Assembly (NCBI GenBank): GCA_023253615.1
Contig: JALRFZ010000126.1
Coordinates: forward strand, 1 to 16,612
Length of the DNA: 16,612 nucleotides
From: Verrucomicrobiales bacterium
GTDB lineage: Bacteria > Verrucomicrobiota > Verrucomicrobiia > Verrucomicrobiales > DEV007
Direction of reading: 5' to 3'
The translations under genes were made by a program, and so were the position numbers. Below the pieces are notes generated by a model. It made no database searches. It was not told the DNA's origin and saw nothing but the letters and a program-made list of their open reading frames with translations. Of this stretch, positions 6,385-13,741 are shown in pieces. Positions within the stretch are counted from its first letter, which is position 1, and each line of letters begins with the position of its first letter.

Positions 6385-8025
6385 ATGCATCGACGCGATT
6401 GGCTCAAGGGCACCTCGGCCGCCGGACTGGCCCTCCTTACCTCACGCTGGTCCACGACGGCCCGCGCCGCCGAGGCTCTCTCCGCACAGTTCCCGGACCT
6501 GGCCGAGCGGGTCCTCGCCAAAGCCACCGAACTCGGCGCCTCCTTCGCGGACCTGCACCTCATGCAGACGGATTCGGAGTCGCTCTACGTCCGGGAAGAA
6601 ATGGTGCAGGGGGTGAACGCCGGATCCTCTTTGGGTGGTTCTGTCAGGGTCCTCGTCGATGGGGCCTGGGGGTTTGCGGCGAGCGGCGAGATCACCGAGT
6701 CCCGTCTCCTCGCCCTCGTCGAATCAGCCGTGGCCATCGCCCGAGGACAAAGCGGATGGCGCGCCCGTCCGATCGAGATCGAGACCCTGCCCGCGTTTAC
6801 CGGCGTGTGGGAAATGCCGGTCAAGACCGATCCCTTCACCGTCGCCCTTGAGGAAAAAGTCGATCAACTCCTCGACATCAACCGCGCCGCCCTCGGAAAA
6901 GGTGCGAGCTATTGCAGTTCCCAAGTCGCGGCGGTGCGCGAGCGTAAATGGCTCGCCAATACCTTTGGAACTCGGGTGGAGCAATCCCGCATCCGCATTC
7001 ACCCTTCGTTCGGCGTCACCGTGGTCGATCCGAAGAAAGGCGGGTTCGCGACCCGCTCGAGCCTGCGCCCGCCCCGCGCGGCGGGTTGGGAGCATCTCTC
7101 CGAGTGGGACGCCGCCGCCGAGTCCGCCCTCGCCGTGGAACAGGCGAAGGAAAAATTGGCCGCTCCCTCGGTGACGCCAGGGAAATACGATCTCGTCATC
7201 GCTCCGAGCAATCTCTGGCTAACCATCCACGAAACCGTGGGACACCCCACCGAACTTGATCGCGCCCTCGGCTACGAGGCGAACTTCGCCGGCACCTCCT
7301 TCTGCACGCCCGACAAACTCGATACGCTCCAGTATGGCAGCGACATCGTGAATCTCTTCGCCGACCGCAGCGCCGAGGGCGGACTCTCCACCGTGAAGTG
7401 GGACGACGACGGGGTGCAGACCGGAGGCAAGGAATTCCCCATCGTGAAGGACGGCGTCTTCCGGAATTTCCAGATGGCCCTTGGCCAGGCCGCCCTCATC
7501 GGCCGTGAAGGTGGCTCGAACGGCTGCGCCTACGCCGACAGCTTCGACGCCTTTCCCATCCAACGCATGCCGAACATCTCACTCCAGCCCGGCCCTGACA
7601 AGACCACCAACGCCGAAAGCCTCATCGCCGATGTCGAGGACGGCATCTACATCGAGGGCAACGGGAGCTGGAGCATCGACCAGCAGCGTTACAATTTCCA
7701 ATTCACCGGCCAGGTCTTCCATCGCATCCGCGACGGCAAGCTCGACGGCATGTTCCGCGATGTCGCTTACCAGGGCAATTCGGTCGATTTCTGGAAAGCC
7801 TGCGATGGTCTCGGCGGTGCCTCCACCTACGAGCTCGGCGGCGCCATGAATTGCGGCAAAGGCCAGCCCCAGCAGGTCGCGCCTGTTTCGCACGGAGCCG
7901 TGCCGGCGCGCTTCCGTCAAATCAACGTGCTGAACACGGCCGATGAGTCGGGCAAAAAAACGGCGGCGCTGGGGCGCCCCGCCCACACTTTTGATTGCAG
8001 CGGAGGAGGACGGGCATGGGCATGA
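6385..8025 (+). CDS. tldD: TldD-like metalloprotease with Tat signal peptide
   Basis: The product is 546 residues from ATG 6385. It begins MHRRDWLKGTSAAGLALL and reaches ARAAE at about 30, a twin-arginine signal (RRDWLK). The zinc motif of the TldD/PmbA peptidases is intact: His282-Glu283-T-V-G-His287, followed by GYEANFAGTSF. Cys490 in NCGKGQP fits the third metal ligand of TldD. Its length is close to TldD proteins plus a leader. In E. coli the TldD-TldE heterodimer is a cytosolic protease that trims modified peptides such as microcins and CcdA; an exported version is a variant. The core ends near RQINVLNTA (about 519), after which there is a 27-residue tail without similarity I recognise. 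The stop (8023-8025) overlaps the next gene, so the two are translationally coupled. The divergent spacer 6252-6384 holds no gene. Confidence 0.9.
   Translation: MHRRDWLKGTSAAGLALLTSRWSTTARAAEALSAQFPDLAERVLAKATELGASFADLHLMQTDSESLYVREEMVQGVNAGSSLGGSVRVLVDGAWGFAASGEITESRLLALVESAVAIARGQSGWRARPIEIETLPAFTGVWEMPVKTDPFTVALEEKVDQLLDINRAALGKGASYCSSQVAAVRERKWLANTFGTRVEQSRIRIHPSFGVTVVDPKKGGFATRSSLRPPRAAGWEHLSEWDAAAESALAVEQAKEKLAAPSVTPGKYDLVIAPSNLWLTIHETVGHPTELDRALGYEANFAGTSFCTPDKLDTLQYGSDIVNLFADRSAEGGLSTVKWDDDGVQTGGKEFPIVKDGVFRNFQMALGQAALIGREGGSNGCAYADSFDAFPIQRMPNISLQPGPDKTTNAESLIADVEDGIYIEGNGSWSIDQQRYNFQFTGQVFHRIRDGKLDGMFRDVAYQGNSVDFWKACDGLGGASTYELGGAMNCGKGQPQQVAPVSHGAVPARFRQINVLNTADESGKKTAALGRPAHTFDCSGGGRAWA
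8005..8009 (+). promoter_or_regulatory. Strong ribosome binding site deciding the TldE start
   Basis: GGAGG (within the purine run 8002-8010) lies six nucleotides before ATG 8016 and twelve before the in-frame ATG 8022. It is inside the 3' end of the tldD-like gene. The spacing favours 8016. It is one of the few good Shine-Dalgarno sequences in the window. Confidence 0.6.
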
Positions 8026-9350
8026 ATCGATCGGAATTGGAGGCGCTCAGCGCCAAGATCCTCGGACTCGTCACCGCCGAGCACGCCGAGCTGTATCTCA
8101 GCGACAACGAGGATCTCATCCTCCGTTCGGCAAACAACGACCTCACCACGAACGGTCTCGTCAGCCGCGTCACCCTGCACCTCTCCGTCGGCTACGGGAA
8201 ACGCTCGGCGTCGATCTCGCTCTCACAGACCGACGGGACCTCGCTCCGCGACGCCGTGAAAAAGGTCGAGACCATGGCAAAGCTCGCCCCCGAGGATCCC
8301 GAGTCCCTGCCGCCCGTGGGGCCCTCGACCTACGCGGAGCCGCTCACCTGGTCAGACGCCACCGCGGCGCTGACTCCGGGTGAAGCTCTCGCGCGGCTGC
8401 GCCCCGTCATCGAGGCGGCACGGACCGCCAAGGTCGACAGCGCCGGGTATTTCTCCCGCACCGCCGGCACCTCCGTCTATGCGAACAACCTCGGCGTTTT
8501 CATCGCCCAGCGATCTTCGCACCTTGGATTTTCCATCACCGCCCGCACCGCCGGGGGACGAGGTTCCGGCTGGGCGAGCACCCGTGTGAAAGATCTCGCC
8601 GATCTCGATCTCGGACCCGTCGGAGAGCGGGCCATCCAAAAAGCGCGCGACTCCCGCAACGCGGCCGCGCGACCCGCCGGACGCACCACCGTCGTCCTCG
8701 AGGCGGCCGCGGCGCGCGACCTCGTCGGCCTGCTCGCCTGGGGACTCGATCGGCGCAGCTTCGATGAAGGTCGCAGTTTCCTCAACGGCCTCGTCGGTGA
8801 AGGCGAGGATCCCTTGGGCAAAGCCCTTTTCGGTGACAAGGCCACCGTGATCACCGATCCGCTCGATCCTCTCGCCCCCTGCGGGACCCACGAGAGCGGC
8901 TTGCCTGTTACCCGCACCACCTGGATCGAGAATGGGGTGCTCAAGACCTTGCCAGTCGGCCGCTTCTGGGCGCAAAAACAGGGCATCGCTCCCCAGCCCG
9001 GCCCGGGGAATCTTCTCATGCCAGGCGAGGGGAAATCCCTCGAGGCCCTCATCGGCGGCGTCGAGGATGGGGTGCTCGTGACGCGGCTCTGGTATCTGCG
9101 CATGGTCCAGCCGCAGAGCCTGCTCTACACCGGGCTGACCCGCGATGGCACCTTCGCGATCCAGGACGGAAAAATCGCCGGCCCCGTGAACAATTTCCGC
9201 TTCAACGAAACCCCGGTGAACGTGCTGAAAAACCTCGTCGCGAGCGGCGCACCCGAGCACGTCCTCGGGAGCGAGAGCGACATGCCCATGCTCGTGCCCG
9301 CCCTCGTCGTGAAGGATTTCAATCTTTCGTCCGTCTCCGAAGCGAGCTGA
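8016..9350 (+). CDS. tldE: TldE/PmbA-like partner of the TldD metalloprotease
   Basis: The 444-residue product has the TldD/PmbA fold signature but no HExxxH, as expected of the non-catalytic TldE-type subunit. Recognisable stretches are ITARTAGGRGSGWAS (mid-protein), VITDPLDPLAPCGTHES, GLPVTRTTWIENGVLKTLP and the C-terminal GPVNNFRFNETPVNVLKNL, all typical positions of PmbA-like proteins. It would pair with the upstream protein to form the protease. The start at 8016 is chosen from the GGAGG six nucleotides upstream; 8022, which forms ATGA with the upstream stop, is the alternative and shortens it by two residues. Unlike its partner it has no signal peptide (MGMNRSELEALSAKILGLVT). A start upstream at 7995 (MQRRRTG) does not add one either. 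The two genes overlap, so they are one operon. Confidence 0.87.
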   Translation: MGMNRSELEALSAKILGLVTAEHAELYLSDNEDLILRSANNDLTTNGLVSRVTLHLSVGYGKRSASISLSQTDGTSLRDAVKKVETMAKLAPEDPESLPPVGPSTYAEPLTWSDATAALTPGEALARLRPVIEAARTAKVDSAGYFSRTAGTSVYANNLGVFIAQRSSHLGFSITARTAGGRGSGWASTRVKDLADLDLGPVGERAIQKARDSRNAAARPAGRTTVVLEAAAARDLVGLLAWGLDRRSFDEGRSFLNGLVGEGEDPLGKALFGDKATVITDPLDPLAPCGTHESGLPVTRTTWIENGVLKTLPVGRFWAQKQGIAPQPGPGNLLMPGEGKSLEALIGGVEDGVLVTRLWYLRMVQPQSLLYTGLTRDGTFAIQDGKIAGPVNNFRFNETPVNVLKNLVASGAPEHVLGSESDMPMLVPALVVKDFNLSSVSEAS

Positions 9351-9392
9351 GCCTTCACTTGCAAAGGCCGCGGCTTTCGTTCCATTAGCGAC

Positions 9393-9725
9393 ATGCCCCG
9401 CGAATCCAGCAGTGAAAAAATCCGTCGCCGTCGCGAAGCGATGGCGGAGAACGATCGTCAGAACCGCCGTTGGTTACTTCTCATCGTCGCCGGCATCATC
9501 CTCGCCGTCGTCGTCCTGCTCGCGAGGCGCTGGATCGAATCCGGCCCCGTCGATCTGAACAAAGCTTCGATCGAGAAACTCGAGACCCTGCCCGGCATCG
9601 GCCCCGAGACCGCCAAAGCCATCGTCAAGGGCCGCCCCTACCAGACGATCGAGGACCTTGGCCGCGTCAAGGGCATCGGCCCGGCCACGATCGAAAAGAT
9701 CCGCGAACGATCCACGGTCGAGTGA
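9393..9725 (+). CDS. Membrane-anchored ComEA-like helix-hairpin-helix protein
   Basis: The 110-residue product has a basic N-terminus (residues 1-26), one transmembrane helix at about 27-44 (WLLLIVAGIILAVVVLL), and a C-terminal double helix-hairpin-helix domain at about 52-108: VDLNKASIEKLETLPGIGPE, then GRPYQTIEDLGRVKGIGPAT. This is the ComEA-type DNA-binding module. With basic residues before the helix, the domain should face the periplasm. Classical ComEA binds incoming DNA during natural transformation, but short HhH proteins of this kind also occur in non-competent bacteria, so the role is inferred. It follows the tldE-like stop by 42 bp on the same strand and ends 12 bp before a convergent gene; no competence genes are in the window. 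Confidence 0.85.
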   Translation: MPRESSSEKIRRRREAMAENDRQNRRWLLLIVAGIILAVVVLLARRWIESGPVDLNKASIEKLETLPGIGPETAKAIVKGRPYQTIEDLGRVKGIGPATIEKIRERSTVE

Positions 9726-9737
9726 CCTTCTTCTTCT

Positions 9738-10712
9738 TCACTCCACCCGCAGGCTCCAGAGCTTGTGGCTGGCGGTGATGAAAAGCGTCTTTCCATCGGT
9801 GGCACCGAAGGTGCAGTTCGTGATCATGTCCTCCGGCACCGGCAGGGTGCGCACCAGCTCACCGGATGCGGGATCGATCACGTAGACCGCGGCCGGATAT
9901 TTTTCGGCCGTTTCCACCGGCAGATTGGGAAAAAGCAGGCCCGCGGTGACGTAGAGATTGCCATCGGGGCCCCAGCACATCCCATCGGGTCCGCGCTCCG
10001 TGCCCCAGTCAAAGAGCAGTTTCCGGCTTTCCGGATCGACCGTGCCATCCGCGCGGAAATCAAAACGCCAGAGCTTGCGATTCCCGCCGACTCCATTGTT
10101 CGGCCCGCTGTTGACGTTGTCGGCCACATACAGGTGTTTCCCATCGGGAGAAATCACGATGCCGTTCGGCCGCTCCACCTCATGGGTGATGATGCGCGTC
10201 ACCTTTCCATCGGGAGCGATGCGGTAGACCCCTTCGACCGGCTTGCCCGCGTCATCGAGGATCTGCATCCCTTCCCAACGTCCATAGCGGGGATCCGTGA
10301 AATAGACCGATCCATCGGCGGCCAGCGCGAGATCGTTCGGACCGTTGAAGGCCTTGCCCTCGAAGTTCGCGACGAGCACCGTGATCGTTCCGTCGAGTTC
10401 CGTGCGCGTGACGCGTTTGTCGCCGCCCTCACAAGCATACAATCTTCCCACCGCGTCGAAAACGAGTCCGTTCGCCTTGCCCGAAGGCTGGCGGTAGACC
10501 TGGAAAGTGCCGTCCTTCATCCGGCGCATGATGCGGTTGTTCTCGATGTCGGTGAAAAAGACGCTCTCGGTGGCCGCGTGCCAGGCGGGCCCCTCGGTGA
10601 AAGCGACGCGGCCTTCGATTTTCAAATCCGTCGGCCAAGCCGTCTGCGCCGCGACGGGAGAGAACGGGAGGAGGAGAGACGCCGCGACGAGGAGAAAGAG
10701 ATACCATTTCAT
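9738..10712 (-). CDS. Exported SMP-30/gluconolactonase-family protein
   Basis: From ATG 10712 the product is 324 residues with a signal peptide (MKWYLFLLVAASLLLPFSPV, cleavage after AAQ or VAA, about 22). The frame is open to 10778, but those extra 22 residues lie before a textbook signal peptide and are rejected. The six-bladed beta-propeller repeats of the SMP-30/LRE family are evident: FTEGPAW (Glu40), NGPNDLAL (Asn126), VYFTDPRYG (Asp140), RPNGIVISPDG (Asn183) and GPDGMCWGPDG (Asp243), with the Glu and Asn/Asp positions matching the divalent-metal site. Family members hydrolyse sugar lactones such as gluconolactone; substrate specificity cannot be read here. It is transcribed alone, divergently from the gene at 10842. 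The spacer 10713-10841 shows no convincing promoter. Confidence 0.88.
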   Translation of the reverse strand: MKWYLFLLVAASLLLPFSPVAAQTAWPTDLKIEGRVAFTEGPAWHAATESVFFTDIENNRIMRRMKDGTFQVYRQPSGKANGLVFDAVGRLYACEGGDKRVTRTELDGTITVLVANFEGKAFNGPNDLALAADGSVYFTDPRYGRWEGMQILDDAGKPVEGVYRIAPDGKVTRIITHEVERPNGIVISPDGKHLYVADNVNSGPNNGVGGNRKLWRFDFRADGTVDPESRKLLFDWGTERGPDGMCWGPDGNLYVTAGLLFPNLPVETAEKYPAAVYVIDPASGELVRTLPVPEDMITNCTFGATDGKTLFITASHKLWSLRVE

Positions 10713-10841
10713 ATCGGTAGCTTTTTCCAGAATTCCCGAGCTTTGGCAAGTGCGCCGATCCGTCCCGGCCAAGATCATTTCCTTTCCTTGCCAGCCGAGC
10801 AGTTTTTACGCACACTCCCGACGCCGATTGCATCCAAACTC

Positions 10842-11291
10842 ATGAAGATCCTCGTCCCCGGAATCCTTTTCGCCGTCCTCACCTCCTTCGTTTTCACCCT
10901 TCACGCCGAAGAGGCCGCCGTCCGCTCCGCCGATGATGCCCGCATCGCCGCGATGCGCCAACCTGACAAAAGCGCCCTCGAGGCGGCCTTCTCCGATGAA
11001 CTTCGTTACTCCCACTCCAACGGCGTCGTCGACACAAAAGCCTCCTTCATCGACGTCCTGGTCTCCGGCAAAACGAAGTATCTCGGATACGATCATGTCG
11101 AGCGCGGGTTCACCTTCCCCGCACCCGGGATCGCCCTGATGAGCGGCAAGGCCCGCATCCAGGCGGAGTCGGCGAAGGGGAAAATGGACAGCGTCCTCGC
11201 CTACCTCGCCGTGTGGAAGGAGGAGGGCGGCCAATGGAAATTCCTCGCCTGGCAATCCTGCCGCCTCCCCTCCGAGGAGACCAAACCCTGA
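10842..11291 (+). CDS. Exported DUF4440-like (SnoaL/NTF2-fold) protein
   Basis: The 149-residue product has a signal peptide (MKILVPGILFAVLTSFVFTL, cleavage after HAE, about 22). Residues 25-145 resemble DUF4440/SnoaL-like proteins: an N-terminal helix (AVRSADDARIAAMRQPD), SDELRYSHSNGVVDTKASFI with the typical L-x-Y-x-H-S-x-G, then strands ending in VWKEEGGQWKFLAWQSCRLP. The fold is a cone-shaped alpha/beta barrel that binds small ligands; no catalytic role can be assigned. The start is chosen on the signal peptide; the same frame is open far upstream (from 9765) but only as the antisense of the SMP-30 gene. It is followed after 42 bp by the methyltransferase gene on the same strand. Confidence 0.85.
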   Translation: MKILVPGILFAVLTSFVFTLHAEEAAVRSADDARIAAMRQPDKSALEAAFSDELRYSHSNGVVDTKASFIDVLVSGKTKYLGYDHVERGFTFPAPGIALMSGKARIQAESAKGKMDSVLAYLAVWKEEGGQWKFLAWQSCRLPSEETKP

Positions 11292-11333
11292 TCGGTCACC
11301 GACCCTACCCTCTTCAGTCCCGCCTCTTTCCCG

Positions 11334-12032
11334 ATGAGCCGCACCGACGACCACACCACCCTCTTCCGCTCCGCGTGGTCGATCTACGATGCCATCGCCG
11401 CGGAGAACTACATGTTCCATCGCGAGATCTACGCCCTCGTCACCGGACAACTCCACCGGCGCGCCGCGGCGGGATCCTACACCCTCCTCGATCTCGGATG
11501 CGGCAATGCCCGGTTCCTCGCCCCCTCGCTGCGCTCCGCCCCTCCGGATCGCTACACCGGCGTCGACCTTTCTCCCGCCGCTCTCGCCGAGGCGCACGAT
11601 TACCTCGAGGGCATCGACGGTGTCTCGCTGCACGAGGATGACATGGTCGGTTTTGTGTCTTTGTCAGTCGATCGTCCCGATGTGATCTTCACGGGCTACG
11701 CCGTGCATCATCTGCCCTCTCCGGCGAAAGCGCGACTCTTCGAGGCCTGCGCCGCCGCCCTCGCGCCCGGCGGCGAACTGCTGATGGTCGATGTCGCCCG
11801 CGAAGAGGGGCAGGATCGCGACACCTACATCCGCACCTACCTCGACCTGATGCGGCACGAGTGGACCGCCGTGCCCGCCGCCATGATCGAAGAGGCCTGC
11901 GATCACGTCGCCGCCCACGACCAGCCCGAGACCGTTTCCGATTTGTTCGCCATGGCGAAAGCCGCGGGTTTCTCCCTTGCCGGGGTGCTCGACCAACACG
12001 GACCGCACCACCTCTTCCGTTTTTCGATCTGA
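11334..12032 (+). CDS. Class I SAM-dependent methyltransferase
   Basis: The 232-residue product has the SAM-binding motif I LLDLGCGNARF (51-61), an acidic motif II in YTGVDLSPAALAEA, and motif-IV-like VIFTGYAVHHLPSP followed by LAPGGELLMVDVAREE. That is a standard Rossmann methyltransferase of the small-molecule type (Methyltransf_11/25-like). No substrate-specific motif stands out. The N-terminus lacks a signal peptide, so it is cytosolic. It has no clear Shine-Dalgarno. The gene is 42 bp after the DUF4440-like gene and 27 bp before the DUF1080 gene, so the cluster is probably one transcript, although its neighbours on both sides are exported proteins. Confidence 0.85.
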   Translation: MSRTDDHTTLFRSAWSIYDAIAAENYMFHREIYALVTGQLHRRAAAGSYTLLDLGCGNARFLAPSLRSAPPDRYTGVDLSPAALAEAHDYLEGIDGVSLHEDDMVGFVSLSVDRPDVIFTGYAVHHLPSPAKARLFEACAAALAPGGELLMVDVAREEGQDRDTYIRTYLDLMRHEWTAVPAAMIEEACDHVAAHDQPETVSDLFAMAKAAGFSLAGVLDQHGPHHLFRFSI

Positions 12033-12059
12033 TCCCCCAACCCCATCCAAACCCACGTC

Positions 12060-12713
12060 ATGAAATCCATCGTCACCGCACTCGCCGCACTCTGCCTCAT
12101 CACCCCTCTCTCCGCCGACGATCTCCGCCAGCATCCCGCTCCGGACGCGGCCGGCTTCGAGGTTCTCTATGACGGAAAAGATCTCTCCAAGCTCAAAACC
12201 GAAGGCAACTGGCAGATCCAGGCGGACGGCTCGCTCAAGCTCACTCCGCGCGAGGGCGAGAAAGGCTGGACGCGCTACCACCACTACCTCTGGGTGCCGG
12301 GTGAATACGGCGATTTCTCGATCGATTTCGAATTCCAGTACACCGCCGGCGGCAATTCCGGACTCTACTTCCGCTGTGCCGACGACATCGATCCCACCAA
12401 GTCCGGCTTCGAGGTGCAGATCCTCGATTCCCACGGCGTCACGAAAGAGCTCGGCCATCACGACATGGGTGGCATCATCAAGACACAGGGCGCCTCGAAG
12501 AATGCCTCCAAACCGGCTGGTGAATGGAATCGCATGACCGTCTCGATGGCCGGTGACCGCGTCGTCGTCGTCCTCAACGGCGAGTGCATCCAGGATTTCA
12601 ACCTGCGCGAAAAGAAGCCCGCCGACAAGGACCTGCCCGCCATCGGCAAGATCGCGATCCAGGATCACGGCCAGCCGTTTGCGATGCGGAACATCCGGAT
12701 CCGGAAGGGGTGA
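12060..12713 (+). CDS. Exported DUF1080 (3-keto-disaccharide hydrolase fold) protein
   Basis: The 217-residue product starts with a signal peptide (MKSIVTALAALCLITPLSAD, cleavage at about 19). The rest is one DUF1080 domain: GFEVLYDGKDLSKLK at 32-46, FSIDFEFQYTAGGNSGLYFR at about 90-109, GFEVQILDSHG, and the closing GKIAIQDHGQPFAMRNIRIR at 194-213. GNSGLYFR and the I-x-L-Q-D-H-G-x-x-x-x-F-R-N-I-x-I end are strong family signatures. The domain is a LamG-like jelly roll; one characterised branch hydrolyses 3-keto-glucosides. It is highly expanded in Verrucomicrobiota and Planctomycetota. It lies 27 bp after the methyltransferase and 61 bp before the dienelactone hydrolase gene. Confidence 0.93.
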   Translation: MKSIVTALAALCLITPLSADDLRQHPAPDAAGFEVLYDGKDLSKLKTEGNWQIQADGSLKLTPREGEKGWTRYHHYLWVPGEYGDFSIDFEFQYTAGGNSGLYFRCADDIDPTKSGFEVQILDSHGVTKELGHHDMGGIIKTQGASKNASKPAGEWNRMTVSMAGDRVVVVLNGECIQDFNLREKKPADKDLPAIGKIAIQDHGQPFAMRNIRIRKG

Positions 12714-12774
12714 ATCTCGCAAAAACCACGAAATCGGCTTGCAGGGAGGGCTGGACGGCGTTGATCTTGGCGCG

Positions 12775-13560
12775 ATGAAGCCACTCCGCCCGATCCTTGC
12801 CGCAGCCGCCCTTTTCCTGCTTCTTTCCCCGCTCTCCGCTGCCGTCACCGGCAAAGCGATCGAGTATCCCGTGGGCGAGGTCCTCTGCGAGGGCTGGCAT
12901 GCCTTCGATGACAGCGTCGCCGGGAAACGTCCCGCCATCCTCATCGTGCATCAGTGGACGGGCCTTTCCGAGAACGAGAAGATGCGCGCCGAAATGCTCG
13001 CGAAACTCGGCTACAACGTCTTCGCCCTCGACATCTACGGCAAAGGCATCCGCCCCCAGCCGCCCGAATCGGCGAAGGAGTCGGGCAAATACAAGGAAAA
13101 CCGTGCCCTTTTCCGCAAGCGCCTCGAAGCGGGACTCCAAGTGCTGCGCGGCCTGCCGCAGACCGATCCGGAGAAAATCGCCGCGATCGGTTATTGCTTC
13201 GGTGGCACCGGAGTCCTCGAACTCGCCCGCGGTGGAGCGAAGATCGATGGCGTTGTCAGCTTTCACGGCGGACTCGGCACGCCCACACCCGACGACGCGA
13301 AGAACATCGCCTGCGAGGTCCTGGTACTGCACGGAGCGGACGATCCCTACGTGCCCCCGGCGGAGGTCGAGGCCTTCCACCGCGAGATGAAAGCGGCCGG
13401 GGTGAAGTATGAATTCGTCGCCTATCCCGGCGCGGTCCACGCCTTCACCCAGAAGACGGCCGGCGACGATCCCTCGAAAGGGGCCGCCTACCAGGCCGAA
13501 GCCGACGCGAAATCCTGGGAGGCGATGAAAGCCTTTTTCGACCGGATTTTTGGCAGTTGA
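12775..13560 (+). CDS. Exported dienelactone hydrolase family protein
   Basis: The 261-residue product has a signal peptide (MKPLRPILAAAALFLLLSPL, cleavage after SAA, about 23). The alpha/beta-hydrolase triad of the DLH family is visible: Cys141 in IGYCFGGTG, Asp190 in LHGADDPYVPP, and His222 in YPGAVHAFTQ. HQWTGLSENEK near 59-69 and LGYNVFALDIYGKG near 78-91 also match. Cys rather than Ser as nucleophile is usual for DLH. Classical DLH opens dienelactones in chlorocatechol breakdown, but exported members are common in this phylum and probably act on other esters or lactones. The start is taken at 12775 on the signal peptide; the frame is open upstream inside the DUF1080 gene. A purine-rich GGGAGG lies too far upstream (about 25 nt) to serve the ATG. 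Confidence 0.9.
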   Translation: MKPLRPILAAAALFLLLSPLSAAVTGKAIEYPVGEVLCEGWHAFDDSVAGKRPAILIVHQWTGLSENEKMRAEMLAKLGYNVFALDIYGKGIRPQPPESAKESGKYKENRALFRKRLEAGLQVLRGLPQTDPEKIAAIGYCFGGTGVLELARGGAKIDGVVSFHGGLGTPTPDDAKNIACEVLVLHGADDPYVPPAEVEAFHREMKAAGVKYEFVAYPGAVHAFTQKTAGDDPSKGAAYQAEADAKSWEAMKAFFDRIFGS

Positions 13561-13633
13561 ACCGCTGCCCGGAAATCGTCTCTCCGCTTGCGGCCTTCGC
13601 GGTTTCCGTCTACCTTCCCACCCGACCCGGAAA

Positions 13634-13706
13634 GGGGCATTAGCTCAGTTGGTAGAGCGTCTCGTTCGCAATGAGAAGGTCAGCGGTTCGATTCCGCTAT
13701 GCTCCA
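13634..13706 (+). tRNA. tRNA-Ala (anticodon CGC)
   Basis: The 73 nt fold into a full cloverleaf. The acceptor arm is GGGGCAT/ATGCTCC with the G3:U70 wobble pair that defines alanine tRNAs. The D stem is GCTC/GAGC around AGTTGGTA. The anticodon stem is TCTCG/TGAGA (one G:U) with loop TTCGCAA, giving anticodon CGC at 13667-13669, which reads GCG. The variable loop is AGGTC, the T arm AGCGG-TTCGATT-CCGCT, and the discriminator base A13706. CCA is not encoded (ACTCC follows), so it must be added after transcription. It lies 73 bp after the dienelactone hydrolase gene. Confidence 0.97.
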
Positions 13707-13741
13707 CTCCTTTTCCCCGCCGCGTTTCCGACCCCGTCCCC

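Noticed and set aside
9361..9385. Possible terminator (GGCCGCGGC followed by TTTC) after the tldE-like gene
   Set aside because: The palindromic core GCCGCGGC leaves no room for a loop and there is no T-run, so it does not make a credible intrinsic terminator.
10713..10841. Divergent promoters between the SMP-30 and DUF4440-like genes
   Set aside because: TTGCCA-like hexamers exist on both strands but none has a -10 match at 16-18 bp, so no promoter is called.
13634..13741. tRNA-Ala as integration site for a mobile island
   Set aside because: No integrase, no direct repeat of the tRNA 3' end and no compositional break are visible nearby.
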